Below, in pieces: positions 49,220 to 57,423 of a stretch of DNA of 64,000 nt (position 1 is the stretch's first letter; every line of letters starts with the position of its first letter). The position numbers and the translations under genes were made by a program. The DNA is taken from assembly GCA_001803165.1 (NCBI GenBank), contig MHAZ01000021.1, forward strand, positions 124,001 through 188,000. The letters run 5' to 3'. The stretch comes from Stygiobacter sp. RIFOXYC2_FULL_38_25 (GTDB lineage Bacteria; Bacteroidota; Ignavibacteria; Ignavibacteriales; Melioribacteraceae). The notes under the pieces are model-generated. The model saw only the letters and a program-made list of their open reading frames with translations, had not been told where the DNA came from and did not search any database.

Positions 49220-49599
49220 ATCTGACGAAGCAGCTAAAATTGGAATTGTTCTGTGGAATGTTACTATTACTAATTCCTTTTTCCTTAATGTATGTTGGTG
49301 AGATTCCAAGAATTATAGACGGCTTCGTCCAACTCAATATTTTACTATTTGGCTTCAATCGTATTTATGGTATTAATTTCAAGCTGAAGCTCGATGAAAG
49401 AGAGCAAATTATCGTTAACAAAACAAGCGGAGCCGCAGCTTTTATTCTAATCTTTTTGATGCTTGTTTATTTTTCTCTGAGAACGGCTGTTTCAATTTCT
49501 AATGGAATTACAATAAACGAATACTGGGGATACTTTCTCGTTCCGGTTTTTCTTATAGCTCACTCCTCGGCTGGATTAATATTATCAAGTTTTGAATAG
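49216..49599 (+). CDS. Small membrane protein 3 of the HTH/membrane array
   Basis: A 127-residue protein with four predicted helices (first at about 10-30) and the inter-helix motif KLKLDEREQIIVNKTSGAAAF, in the same place as in proteins 1 and 2. DE-R-x-x-x-I after the second helix is a signature of the uncharacterised membrane proteins that accompany small XRE regulators. It is coupled to the intact HTH gene. Function unknown. Confidence 0.68.
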   Translation: MNLTKQLKLELFCGMLLLLIPFSLMYVGEIPRIIDGFVQLNILLFGFNRIYGINFKLKLDEREQIIVNKTSGAAAFILIFLMLVYFSLRTAVSISNGITINEYWGYFLVPVFLIAHSSAGLILSSFE

Positions 49600-49724
49600 A
49601 CGAAGCAATATTTCTTCCGGGAGGCTTTAAGCCTTACTCCCATAAAAAGTTGTATTAATATTTGGTTGGAATTTGCTAATTTGCATCGGTAACCCTCACC
49701 AAATAAGAATCAAGGAGAAATCAA

Positions 49725-50555
49725 ATGGAAGAAATGCAAAACCAGGATGCACCAAAGATGTCCTCCGTTGAAGACGCACAAGAAGAACAAGAACTTTCAC
49801 ACACCGATAAGCTGGTTGGAGTTTTTACAGAACCTGCTGCAATGTTCAGCAAGGCGGCAAAGTTTCCTGCTAAAACTGCCGATTGGATCATTCCGGTTCT
49901 TGTAGTTATTGTAATCTCTATTCTTTCCCAGTTTGTAATGATGAGCAACGCTGAAATTAAACGTCAGCAGCAAGATAAGATAATGGAAAGAATGGAAAAG
50001 CAATTTGATGAAGCTGTTGAAAAAGGGCAGATGACACGTGAACAAGCTGATCAGCAATTAGATACCATGCAAGACAATATGGGCGCCGCTGGTGCTTTTC
50101 AGACAATTGGAATTGTAGTTGGAATTCCAGTAGGGACTTTTATTGTATTCTTTGTGATATCGGGATTTTTCTTTGCGGTCGCAAAATTCGGCCTGAAGGG
50201 AGAAGGCTCTTATAAAGATATTATGGTTGCCTACGGCTTACCATGGTACATTTCCGTAATCGAACTTATAATTACTGTTATTGCCGCGCTGGCAATGAGT
50301 AAGCTAATGACGGGACTTAGCGCAGCAGATCTTATGGGAACAGATAAATCTACAATAACAGGCTTTGTCTTAGGCAAAGTAAATCTGTTCTCAATTTGGT
50401 TTTATGTTGCCTTTGGAATTGGCTTGGCTAAGATGAATAAATCCGATAATGTTAAAAAATATGTTATTGCAGTTTTTGCAATCTGGATTGGTTTTGGATT
50501 ACTCTTCCATTTCTTAACAAAAGCAGTTCCATTCTTAGCAAACTTTGCCGGGTAA
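49725..50555 (+). CDS. Yip1-domain membrane protein
   Basis: A 276-residue protein. An acidic N-terminal tail (residues 1-25) precedes the Yip1 start, LVGVFTEPAAMFSKAAKFP. Five predicted membrane helices follow (about 48-68, 120-145, 165-190, 212-235 and 245-265), with a charged coiled-coil-like loop at about 72-112 (QQQDKIMERMEKQFDEAVEKGQ). Bacterial Yip1 proteins are uncharacterised. AAGGAG precedes the ATG. A single gene, convergent with the pseudouridine synthase across a palindromic repeat. Confidence 0.85.
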   Translation: MEEMQNQDAPKMSSVEDAQEEQELSHTDKLVGVFTEPAAMFSKAAKFPAKTADWIIPVLVVIVISILSQFVMMSNAEIKRQQQDKIMERMEKQFDEAVEKGQMTREQADQQLDTMQDNMGAAGAFQTIGIVVGIPVGTFIVFFVISGFFFAVAKFGLKGEGSYKDIMVAYGLPWYISVIELIITVIAALAMSKLMTGLSAADLMGTDKSTITGFVLGKVNLFSIWFYVAFGIGLAKMNKSDNVKKYVIAVFAIWIGFGLLFHFLTKAVPFLANFAG

Positions 50556-50561
50556 ATAGAT

Positions 50562-51158
50562 TTAGCGTAGAGACGCGGCATGCCGCGTCTTTACATTTAA
50601 TTCTCGTTCTGAAATCTCTTTTACTTCCCCAACTTTCAAATTACCAAGATATAAATTTTCTATTCTCACTCGGACAAGACGCAAGGTTGGAAAGCCAACT
50701 GCGGCGGTCATCTTTCTAACTTGCCGGTTTCTTCCTTCTATCAGCGTAAGCGAAATCCAGCTTGTTGGAATATTCTTTCTTTCTCTAATTGGCGGAACGC
50801 GCTGAGGAAAGTTAGGATCATCAATTAACTTCGCTTTAGCCGGAAGAGTCTTCTTTCCTTCAATTATAATTCCTTCGCAAAATTTTTGCAGAGCCTCTTT
50901 AGTTGGAATTCCCTCTACTTGAGCAAAGTATTCGCGCTCATGTTTTTGTTTTGGATTGAGCAGATAATTTGTTAGCGGTTTATCATTCGTAAGCAAGAGC
51001 AAACCTTCGCTGTCCATATCAAGTCTGCCAACCGGATAAACATCTTCCGAAAAGTTATAAAGCGAAGCAAGCGTAGGGCGGTTTTCATCATCGGTGAATT
51101 GTGTTAACACACCATAAGGTTTATTGAGAATGTAATATTTTAATTTTGAGTTGCTCAT
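50562..51158 (-). CDS. RluE/RsuA-type rRNA pseudouridine synthase
   Basis: A 198-residue enzyme without an S4 domain; start taken at MSNSKLKYYILNKPYG. The catalytic Asp lies in VGRLDMDSEGLLLLTND, and GRNRQVRKMTAAVGFPTLRLVR is the RsuA/RluB/E/F signature. It converts a uridine of rRNA to pseudouridine; RluE (23S) is the closest type by size. The last nine residues (KTRHAASLR) and the stop are encoded by the GTAGAGACG-type palindrome at 50567-50594, so the end of the gene has been extended or replaced by a repeat. Confidence 0.9.
   Translation of the reverse strand: MSNSKLKYYILNKPYGVLTQFTDDENRPTLASLYNFSEDVYPVGRLDMDSEGLLLLTNDKPLTNYLLNPKQKHEREYFAQVEGIPTKEALQKFCEGIIIEGKKTLPAKAKLIDDPNFPQRVPPIRERKNIPTSWISLTLIEGRNRQVRKMTAAVGFPTLRLVRVRIENLYLGNLKVGEVKEISERELNVKTRHAASLR
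50567..50594. repeat. GTAGAGACG-type palindromic repeat, copy 3 (inside a coding end)
   Basis: A 28-nt palindrome (GTAGAGACGCGGCA and its inverse, one mismatch) between two convergent genes. It overlaps the C-terminal codons of the pseudouridine synthase and can serve as a bidirectional terminator hairpin. Confidence 0.85.
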
Positions 51159-51240
51159 AAATGTATCTAAGCACAAAATTCCAAATTCAAAATCCAAACA
51201 AAAACGTTTTGAGTTTTGGATTTAGTGCTTTGAATTTGCC

Positions 51241-53703
51241 TTATATTATGCTCTGCGGATCTACATCAATTATTAGTTTCACATCGCGGTAGCGGGATTT
51301 TTGATTGAACTCAATCATCGAATTCAGCAATGCAGTACGCAAAACTTTACCGGATGGATCAAACTTCTTGCTGCTCTTAATCAAAATCTGCCAGCGGTAA
51401 AAACCTTTTATCTTGTAAATGATTGCTTCCGTAGGCGGAGTAAGCTTCAATCCTTTCGATTCCCGTTTCAAAATTTCGAACAAATCCTTAATAGCGCCGC
51501 GTGACTTATCTTCCTTTTCATCCTTAACTTCAATTAATCCAATTCTTGTAAAAGGTGGATACTCCCCTTGTTCTCGCAGCGTAATTTCTTTTTGATAGAA
51601 AGCATTGTAATCCGTTGCTAAAACCTTTTGCAGTACAAAATGTTTCTGGTTCTGAGTTTGGATTATAACCTCGCCTTCTTTCTCGCTTCGCCCGGCTCTT
51701 CCGGCAACTTGAGTAAGAAGCTGAAACGTTCGCTCATCGGCACGGAAATCGGGAATCCACAAAGAAGTTTCTGCGGCAACAACGCCAACCAAAGTTACAT
51801 CACCAAAATCCAATCCTTTGGAAACCATTTGTGTTCCGACAAGAATTTGTATTTCACCTTTGCGGAAACGGTTTAAAATTTCTCCCAAACTTCCCTTCTT
51901 GCTTATCGAGTCGGAATCAATTCTTTCTATGGAAACATTTGGAAAATAATAACCGAGCTCATCTTCAACCCGCTGCGTTCCGGTTCCAAAAAATTTAAGC
52001 GAAATAGATCCGCATACTGGGCAAGCTTTTGGCACCGGCTGAACAATGTTGCAGTAATGGCATTGCAAAATATTTTTGTTGATGTGATGAACCATCGCCA
52101 CGGAACAATCCGGGCACATTAGCACTTCGCCGCAATCGTTGCAGAAAACTTGCGTTGCAAATCCCCTCCGGTTTTGTAAAATGATCACACTTTCTTTCTT
52201 CTTAATTCGCTCGCCGATTGCTTCCAGTAAACTTTGAGAAAAAATGCCTTCCATCTTCTTGCGCTTCTTTTCAATTGTTACATCAACAAGACGAATGCGC
52301 GGAAGCTTTGCGTTATCAACACGCTCAGGCAATTCAAGAAGAGTAAACTTTCCATTAAGCGCGTTGTACATACTTTCAACCGCGGGTGTAGCAGAGCCAA
52401 GCACAACCGGACAGTTACTAAACTTTGCGCGAATTATTGCCGCGTCTCTTCCATTATACTTTGGAACAAGATCACTCTGCTTGTAGCTCTGGTCATGTTC
52501 TTCATCAACCACAATTAGCCCAATGTTTTTTAGCGGCGCGAATAAAGCTGAGCGAGGACCAATTACAAGACTATATTTTCCGGCAATAATTCCGCGCCAA
52601 GAATCGTAGCGTTCGCCAAGAGACATGCGGCTGTGAAGAACCGCAATCTTATCCTTAAAGTGATTATAAAACCGTGAGGTGATTTGAGGCGTAAGAGAAA
52701 TTTCCGGAACAAGAATAATTGCCGATTGTCCTTTTGCCAGAGCTTTCTTTGCGAGTTCAATGTAAACTTGTGTCTTGCCGCTTCCGGTTACACCGTGCAA
52801 CAGAAAAGTTTCAAACTCATCGTTATCAATTTTTGCCCCAACTTTCTCAACTACATTTTTCTGCGCTTCGGTTAGATCAAACTCTCTTGCCGCTTCGGTA
52901 TATGTTTCCGAATAAACTCGCTCAACTTCTTTATCAACTACTTCAACAAAACCTTTTTTCTCCAGGCTCTGAATTGTAGCTTGACTGAGATTTGTTTTCT
53001 TCAGCAGTTCCGCTTGCTGAATCGCTTCTTTCTTTGCAATTAATTCCAGTAGAATTACAATTTGCTTTGGAGATTTTCTTTCCAGCTCAGGCATAACTTC
53101 GTAAATCTCATCAACCGATTTTGCAAGCTGAACAAACTTTGCTTTCTTAACTCTAACTTTGCTTTGTTCAACAAGATCAAGAATTGAGAGCGCGCCTATT
53201 TTTTCCAATGAGCGAAGCGATGTGTAAATACTTTTTGTTTTCAACCGTTTCTGAAGCTGCGATATGTAGTGAACTTCTTTTTCTGCGAGAACGCTTAACA
53301 GTTTTGCGCGGGGAGAACTCTTTTTCATTTCTTGATCGTAAAGCTGAGCACAAAATTTCATATCTGTTACAACTTTACGCTTGGATTCAACATCGCTACC
53401 GTAAGGAACAGAATTACGCAGCGCCTCACCAAGCGAGCTTATATAGTAATCCGAAATCCATTCGTAAAATTTTAGTGAGGTTTCATCAAATATAGGAAGT
53501 TCATCCAGTACATCGCGGACCGGTTTTATTTTCTCCTTAACGTCGGTTGTTTCAGAGAGCCCGGTTACAAAACCGGTTAACACTCTTTTGCCGAAAGGCG
53601 CAACCACTCGCACACCAATTTTTATGGATGAGCGGAACTCATCCGGTATTGAGTAGGTAAAAGAATTTCTAAATGGTAAAGGAAAAACGACTTGACAAAA
53701 CAT
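51241..53703 (-). CDS. priA: Primosomal protein N' (replication restart helicase PriA)
   Basis: An 820-residue superfamily 2 helicase. An N-terminal 3'-DNA-binding domain (VFPLPFRNSFTYSIP), winged-helix part, Walker A HGVTGSGKTQVY (about residue 305), DEEH box VVDEEHDQSYKQSD, zinc-binding Cys cluster (CNDCGEVLMCPDC, CHYC, CPVCG), motif V/VI (VGTQMVSKGLDF, LLTQVAGRAGRSE) and a C-terminal domain. PriA reloads DnaB at stalled forks. Complete, normal length, with intact Cys pairs. Its end is 43 bp from the upstream region of the pseudouridine synthase gene, so the two may be co-transcribed. Confidence 0.96.
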   Translation of the reverse strand: MFCQVVFPLPFRNSFTYSIPDEFRSSIKIGVRVVAPFGKRVLTGFVTGLSETTDVKEKIKPVRDVLDELPIFDETSLKFYEWISDYYISSLGEALRNSVPYGSDVESKRKVVTDMKFCAQLYDQEMKKSSPRAKLLSVLAEKEVHYISQLQKRLKTKSIYTSLRSLEKIGALSILDLVEQSKVRVKKAKFVQLAKSVDEIYEVMPELERKSPKQIVILLELIAKKEAIQQAELLKKTNLSQATIQSLEKKGFVEVVDKEVERVYSETYTEAAREFDLTEAQKNVVEKVGAKIDNDEFETFLLHGVTGSGKTQVYIELAKKALAKGQSAIILVPEISLTPQITSRFYNHFKDKIAVLHSRMSLGERYDSWRGIIAGKYSLVIGPRSALFAPLKNIGLIVVDEEHDQSYKQSDLVPKYNGRDAAIIRAKFSNCPVVLGSATPAVESMYNALNGKFTLLELPERVDNAKLPRIRLVDVTIEKKRKKMEGIFSQSLLEAIGERIKKKESVIILQNRRGFATQVFCNDCGEVLMCPDCSVAMVHHINKNILQCHYCNIVQPVPKACPVCGSISLKFFGTGTQRVEDELGYYFPNVSIERIDSDSISKKGSLGEILNRFRKGEIQILVGTQMVSKGLDFGDVTLVGVVAAETSLWIPDFRADERTFQLLTQVAGRAGRSEKEGEVIIQTQNQKHFVLQKVLATDYNAFYQKEITLREQGEYPPFTRIGLIEVKDEKEDKSRGAIKDLFEILKRESKGLKLTPPTEAIIYKIKGFYRWQILIKSSKKFDPSGKVLRTALLNSMIEFNQKSRYRDVKLIIDVDPQSII

Positions 53704-53870
53704 TCTTAGCTCTCGGGTTTCAGCTTTCAGTTCTTAGCCCAATATTTCGATTACTGACGGCTGAGTGCTGATAGCTTTTTTACAAATATAAACATTGGTA
53801 AACCGGATTGCTCGGAATCGTTACTTTAGCTTAAATTGGCACAACAAAAAAATCAATCAATGGAGAAATC

Positions 53871-54392
53871 ATGAAAAAATACTTTGTTTTATTATTAATT
53901 CTGGCTGTAACCCTAACAAATGCTGCCGATCTTAAACTCGGAAAATCAATCACAGTAAAAGATAAATCTTCCGTTTCTAAAATCTTGAGCAATCCGGCAA
54001 AGTTTGAAGGCAAAACAGTTCTTGTTGAAGGCAAAATTTTGGAAGTTTGCCAGGACAGTGGCTGCTGGATTGAATTAGCGGGCGATAAAGCCGGACAAAA
54101 AATTAAAGTGCAGTTTGAAGAGGGAAAAGTTTCTGTTCCTAAAGACAGTAAGGGCAAAATGGTTTCTGTTCAAGGAATTGTTGAAGAAGTAACTCCGGAA
54201 AATTCTTGCAGCGACGATCATAAAAAAGAATCTAAGAGTGACAAAGTAATTATTAAAGATGAAGCTAAGAGTGATTGCGGCGGATGTGCTAGCGCTAGTT
54301 CCTGTGGTGATGAAGCTAAGAGCGATTGCGGCGATGGCGAAAAAACTGCTAAGGTTTATCAGATTAAAGGTCTTGGCGCAGTAATCAAATAG
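53871..54392 (+). CDS. Exported DUF4920 protein with Cys-rich insert
   Basis: A 173-residue protein with a signal peptide (to about residue 19). The OB-like DUF4920 domain carries FEGKTVLVEGKILEVCQDSGCWIELAG and the GIVEEVTPE strand. A linker of about 45 residues holds two copies of a short unit (DEAKSDCGG and DEAKSDCGD) and six Cys, then the sequence returns to the terminal strand VYQIKGLGAVIK. The Cys pair in VCQDSGCW is the family hallmark. Function unknown; metal or redox binding is plausible, the more so with thioredoxin convergent next door. A strong terminator follows. Confidence 0.83.
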   Translation: MKKYFVLLLILAVTLTNAADLKLGKSITVKDKSSVSKILSNPAKFEGKTVLVEGKILEVCQDSGCWIELAGDKAGQKIKVQFEEGKVSVPKDSKGKMVSVQGIVEEVTPENSCSDDHKKESKSDKVIIKDEAKSDCGGCASASSCGDEAKSDCGDGEKTAKVYQIKGLGAVIK

Positions 54393-54420
54393 TATTTAGT
54401 AATTAGTATCGAGTATTTAG

Positions 54421-54453
54421 AAAGAACCCCGCCTAAGCGGGGTTCTTTTTTTT
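54421..54453. terminator. Strong bidirectional terminator
   Basis: A perfect 12-bp stem (AAAGAACCCCGC and GCGGGGTTCTTT) with loop CTAA and a T-run on the plus strand, shared by the convergent DUF4920 and thioredoxin genes. Confidence 0.93.
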
Positions 54454-54787
54454 AGTTCACACTTGTTAAATGTGGTTCAATCTTGCTTACCAAATGAGAT
54501 TTTGGAACAGCACCAATTACAGAATCAACCAACTTGCCGCCTTTGAATATTCCCAAAGTAGGAATGCTCATGATGCCATACTTAGAAGCTACACCGTAGT
54601 TTTCATCTGTGTTTACTTTTACAACTTTTAATTTGCCGGATAAATCGTTAGCAATTTCTTCTACAACCGGAGCTACCATGCGGCATGGTCCGCACCATGG
54701 TGCCCAGAAATCCACCAACACCGGTGTTTGAGATTGTAAAACTTCCTGCTGAAAATTAGAATCCGTTCCTATCACTACATTATTCAT
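54452..54787 (-). CDS. trxA: Thioredoxin
   Basis: A 111-residue thioredoxin with the active site [11 protein letters not shown] (residues 30-40), the buried Asp in VLVDFWAP, the cis-Pro in [12 protein letters not shown], and normal length with no signal peptide. So it is cytoplasmic. It reduces disulfides of many proteins. AAAAGGAGAAC before the ATG is a strong ribosome binding site. Single gene. Confidence 0.97.
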   Translation of the reverse strand: MNNVVIGTDSNFQQEVLQSQTPVLVDFWAPWCGPCRMVAPVVEEIANDLSGKLKVVKVNTDENYGVASKYGIMSIPTLGIFKGGKLVDSVIGAVPKSHLVSKIEPHLTSVN

Positions 54788-54922
54788 TTTGTTCTCCTTT
54801 TTGAAATTAACTGATAATAGGATGCATAAACTTTAGAAAGGATTCACGTAGAAAAGTTTAAGAGCATGAGCACGATCAAGAGCAAAAGCAAAGATTCTTT
54901 TAGCTCTAAATATGTCTGCACT

Positions 54923-56317
54923 TTATTTCATCAGCACCATCTTTTTCGTTATCGAATTTGTTGGGGTAACCAAACGATAGAAATAAACTCCACTAGCTAT
55001 CTCTCGACTTCGCTCGAGATGACGTGCGTTAAATGTAATATTGTAATCACCGGCTTGTTTGTATTCATCAATGAGAGTTGCTACTTCTCTTCCAAGCACA
55101 TCATACACTTTTAGACTTATGTTGCTTGCCGCTTGTAACTTATAGCTAATAGTAGTTTCCGGATTAAAAGGATTTGGATAATTCTGACTCAGTGAAAACT
55201 CACCTGGAATATTTTCCTCAGCCAAATTACTTGTGTTGTCAATTATTCCATACTTCTTCTTTAGCTCAATTATTCTATTATAAGATTCATCAATTCTACT
55301 TACTGGAATTTTCCCTTGATTAATTTTTTGTTCGATGATATCTATAATTTGACGCACCAACGATTTGTTATTCTTCAAATTGTACTCGTACAAAAGAATA
55401 TCAACCCCGGCATTCACCGCAAACTCAATTGATTCTTCAAAGCCATAGTTGTTTGTAATTGCTTGCATAGACATCCCGTCTGTAACAGTTACACTTTTAA
55501 AGCCAAGCTGATTTCTCAGCAAGTTTGTAACAACACTTTTAGATAGCGATGCCGGATAAACCGGATCGAGATTCTTGTTGAACAAATGCCCAAGCATAAC
55601 CATTCCGTTGAAGTTGTTGGCAATTAAAGATTTGTATGGAATTAATTCGGCTTCGCTCCATGTGTTTGTGATATCCGTAAAACCAAGATGAGAATCTACG
55701 TTCGCGCTACCATGACCCGGAAAGTGTTTTAAGCTGGTGAGGATTTTCTGCTTGTTGAATTCATCTATAAACCAACTTGTGTGATAATAAACCGAATCGG
55801 GATTCTTGGAAAAGCTCCGCTCCAATTTTCCAATTGCCGGGCTTGCCGGATTAACATTTACATCTGCAACCGGCGCAAGATCAATATTGAAGCCGCCATC
55901 CTTTAACCATTTAGCCATTGTTGCGGCGGTTTTTCGTGTTGAATCTTCCCTACCTATAACTCCTAATCTGTATGCCGAATTTGTTGCTTTGTAACCGTTG
56001 TTCACGGAAAGTCGTGCTATTCTTCCACCCTCCTGATCAACCGCAATGAACGGCTGAGTTTTGGAAAACATCTTGATTGTATCATTCAATAGTTTTACTT
56101 GCGTAGGATTTTTAATATTTCCGGCAAACAAAATAATTCCGCCTAAATTCCGTTTCTGCAAATCTACTTTAGTTGTATCGTGAAGCCTCGAGCCGGAAAA
56201 GCTTGCCCAAATCATCTGCCCGATTTTTTCTCTTAACGTTTGCGCTTGCAGATTTATTGTTAAACCAATTAAAAAGAGGAACAGAAGGAAAGGAATCTTG
56301 CGGGAAAAGTAACTCAT
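54923..56317 (-). CDS. GH3-family beta-hexosaminidase-like enzyme with T9SS sorting domain
   Basis: A 464-residue exported protein (start at MSYFSRK, ATG at 56317; signal peptide to about residue 26). Residues 30-370 are a single-domain GH3 barrel with KHFPGHGSANVDSHLGF and the nucleophile Asp in VTVTDGMSMQAI, as in NagZ-like N-acetylglucosaminidases. The end has the NYPNPFNPETTISYKLQ sorting domain, so it is exported by type IX secretion rather than acting in the cytoplasm like NagZ. The loop before the last strands contains HLERSREI, encoded by dispersed palindromic-repeat DNA (55001-55024). The expected substrate is a chitin- or murein-like glycan. Confidence 0.9.
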   Translation of the reverse strand: MSYFSRKIPFLLFLFLIGLTINLQAQTLREKIGQMIWASFSGSRLHDTTKVDLQKRNLGGIILFAGNIKNPTQVKLLNDTIKMFSKTQPFIAVDQEGGRIARLSVNNGYKATNSAYRLGVIGREDSTRKTAATMAKWLKDGGFNIDLAPVADVNVNPASPAIGKLERSFSKNPDSVYYHTSWFIDEFNKQKILTSLKHFPGHGSANVDSHLGFTDITNTWSEAELIPYKSLIANNFNGMVMLGHLFNKNLDPVYPASLSKSVVTNLLRNQLGFKSVTVTDGMSMQAITNNYGFEESIEFAVNAGVDILLYEYNLKNNKSLVRQIIDIIEQKINQGKIPVSRIDESYNRIIELKKKYGIIDNTSNLAEENIPGEFSLSQNYPNPFNPETTISYKLQAASNISLKVYDVLGREVATLIDEYKQAGDYNITFNARHLERSREIASGVYFYRLVTPTNSITKKMVLMK

Positions 56318-56391
56318 TATCTCTCTTGGTAAACTCAATGTTTTTAGTAGTTGAAAAATTACTGCTTTTCAAAGCAACTTTTTGAGTAAAA

Positions 56392-56937
56392 TTGCATCTG
56401 TTTAGAAAGATTATTCCGGCGGGCACGTTGAAAGAAAACATTATTGATTTTACTCTTGTTTACAACAAGTACAAAAAGCCGCTTTACAATTATTTATTCA
56501 AGATTGTAAGAGCGGAAATGCTTGCCGAAGACATAATGCAAAATGTTTTTTTGAAACTCTATGATAATATGTCCCGTATCCGTCACACCGAATTTATCGA
56601 AGTGTGGATTTTCCGCACCGCGCGAAACGAAGCCTTTACTCACTTCAGAAGAACTAAAAATAAAGTTGAAGAAGATATAAGCGATTACGAATCGGTACTT
56701 CCATCATCCAACCTAATTTATGATTTAGAACAGCAAGAGCTTATAGACTTAATAGAAGAAGAGCTAAAACAAATGGATTCCGCGCAGAGCGAAGTTTACT
56801 ACTTAAAAGAATACAGTGGACTTAGCTACAAAGAGATTGCGGAAATAATGGAAATAACAGAAGACCTTGTACGCAGCCGTATTTTTAAGGTTAGACAAAA
56901 ATTAAGAACAGCAATAATAAAATTGGAAAGAGGTTAA
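56392..56937 (+). CDS. ECF-type sigma factor (second operon)
   Basis: A 181-residue ECF sigma: region 2 AEDIMQNVFLKLYDNM and IEVWIFRTARNEAFTHFRR; region 4 MDSAQSEVYYLKEYSGLSYKEIAEIMEITEDLVRSRIFKVR. The frame opens with a TTG at 56392; another TTG follows near LKENIIDF. No ATG occurs before conserved sequence, so a TTG start is required. It is one base from the following anti-sigma gene, with a TonB-C lipoprotein third. Likely autoregulated envelope-response operon. Confidence 0.9.
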   Translation: MHLFRKIIPAGTLKENIIDFTLVYNKYKKPLYNYLFKIVRAEMLAEDIMQNVFLKLYDNMSRIRHTEFIEVWIFRTARNEAFTHFRRTKNKVEEDISDYESVLPSSNLIYDLEQQELIDLIEEELKQMDSAQSEVYYLKEYSGLSYKEIAEIMEITEDLVRSRIFKVRQKLRTAIIKLERG

Positions 56938-56938
56938 C

Positions 56939-57412
56939 ATGAATTGCGATGATATTAAACTTATGATTAGCGAATATCTTGACGGGGAGCTTGTGAAAGA
57001 GAAAGAAGCATTTTTGTTCACGCATCTTTCTGCCTGCGGCGATTGCCGGGAAGAATTTAAGATTCAGAATTCTATCCAACACCAGACCAAAATAAACCAG
57101 CGGGAAGTAAGTGATAGATTTGAGAAGAAATTATTTAGCACTATAGAAAACAGAAACAAAACATTTGCTCACCGCTGGATAACCAAACCAACTCCGGTTT
57201 ACATTAACTATCTGCTTGGAATTATAGTTATTGCAATAACTTTGTTTTCGTTTCTGCAGACAGCCTCTTTACGTAATGAATTATATGCTTTCCAAATGAG
57301 GTACGAAAACTCTCTTCAGCAGATTAACTATCAGGCTATGCAAATGTACAATATGATGAACAGCTTGCCGGCTGTTGAAATCCAACCAATAAAAACATCA
57401 GTCATTAATTAG
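56939..57412 (+). CDS. Anti-sigma factor, zf-HC2 type (second operon)
   Basis: A 157-residue protein: Cys3 in MNCDDIKLMISEYLDGEL, then FLFTHLSACGDCREEF (H-x3-C-x2-C zinc motif), a transmembrane helix at about 88-106 (YLLGIIVIAITLFSFLQ), and a short periplasmic part. The short outer domain is smaller than that of the first operon's anti-sigma. It is tightly linked to the sigma gene on one side and a lipoprotein gene (12 bp) on the other. Confidence 0.9.
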   Translation: MNCDDIKLMISEYLDGELVKEKEAFLFTHLSACGDCREEFKIQNSIQHQTKINQREVSDRFEKKLFSTIENRNKTFAHRWITKPTPVYINYLLGIIVIAITLFSFLQTASLRNELYAFQMRYENSLQQINYQAMQMYNMMNSLPAVEIQPIKTSVIN

Positions 57413-57423
57413 GGGAAAACACT

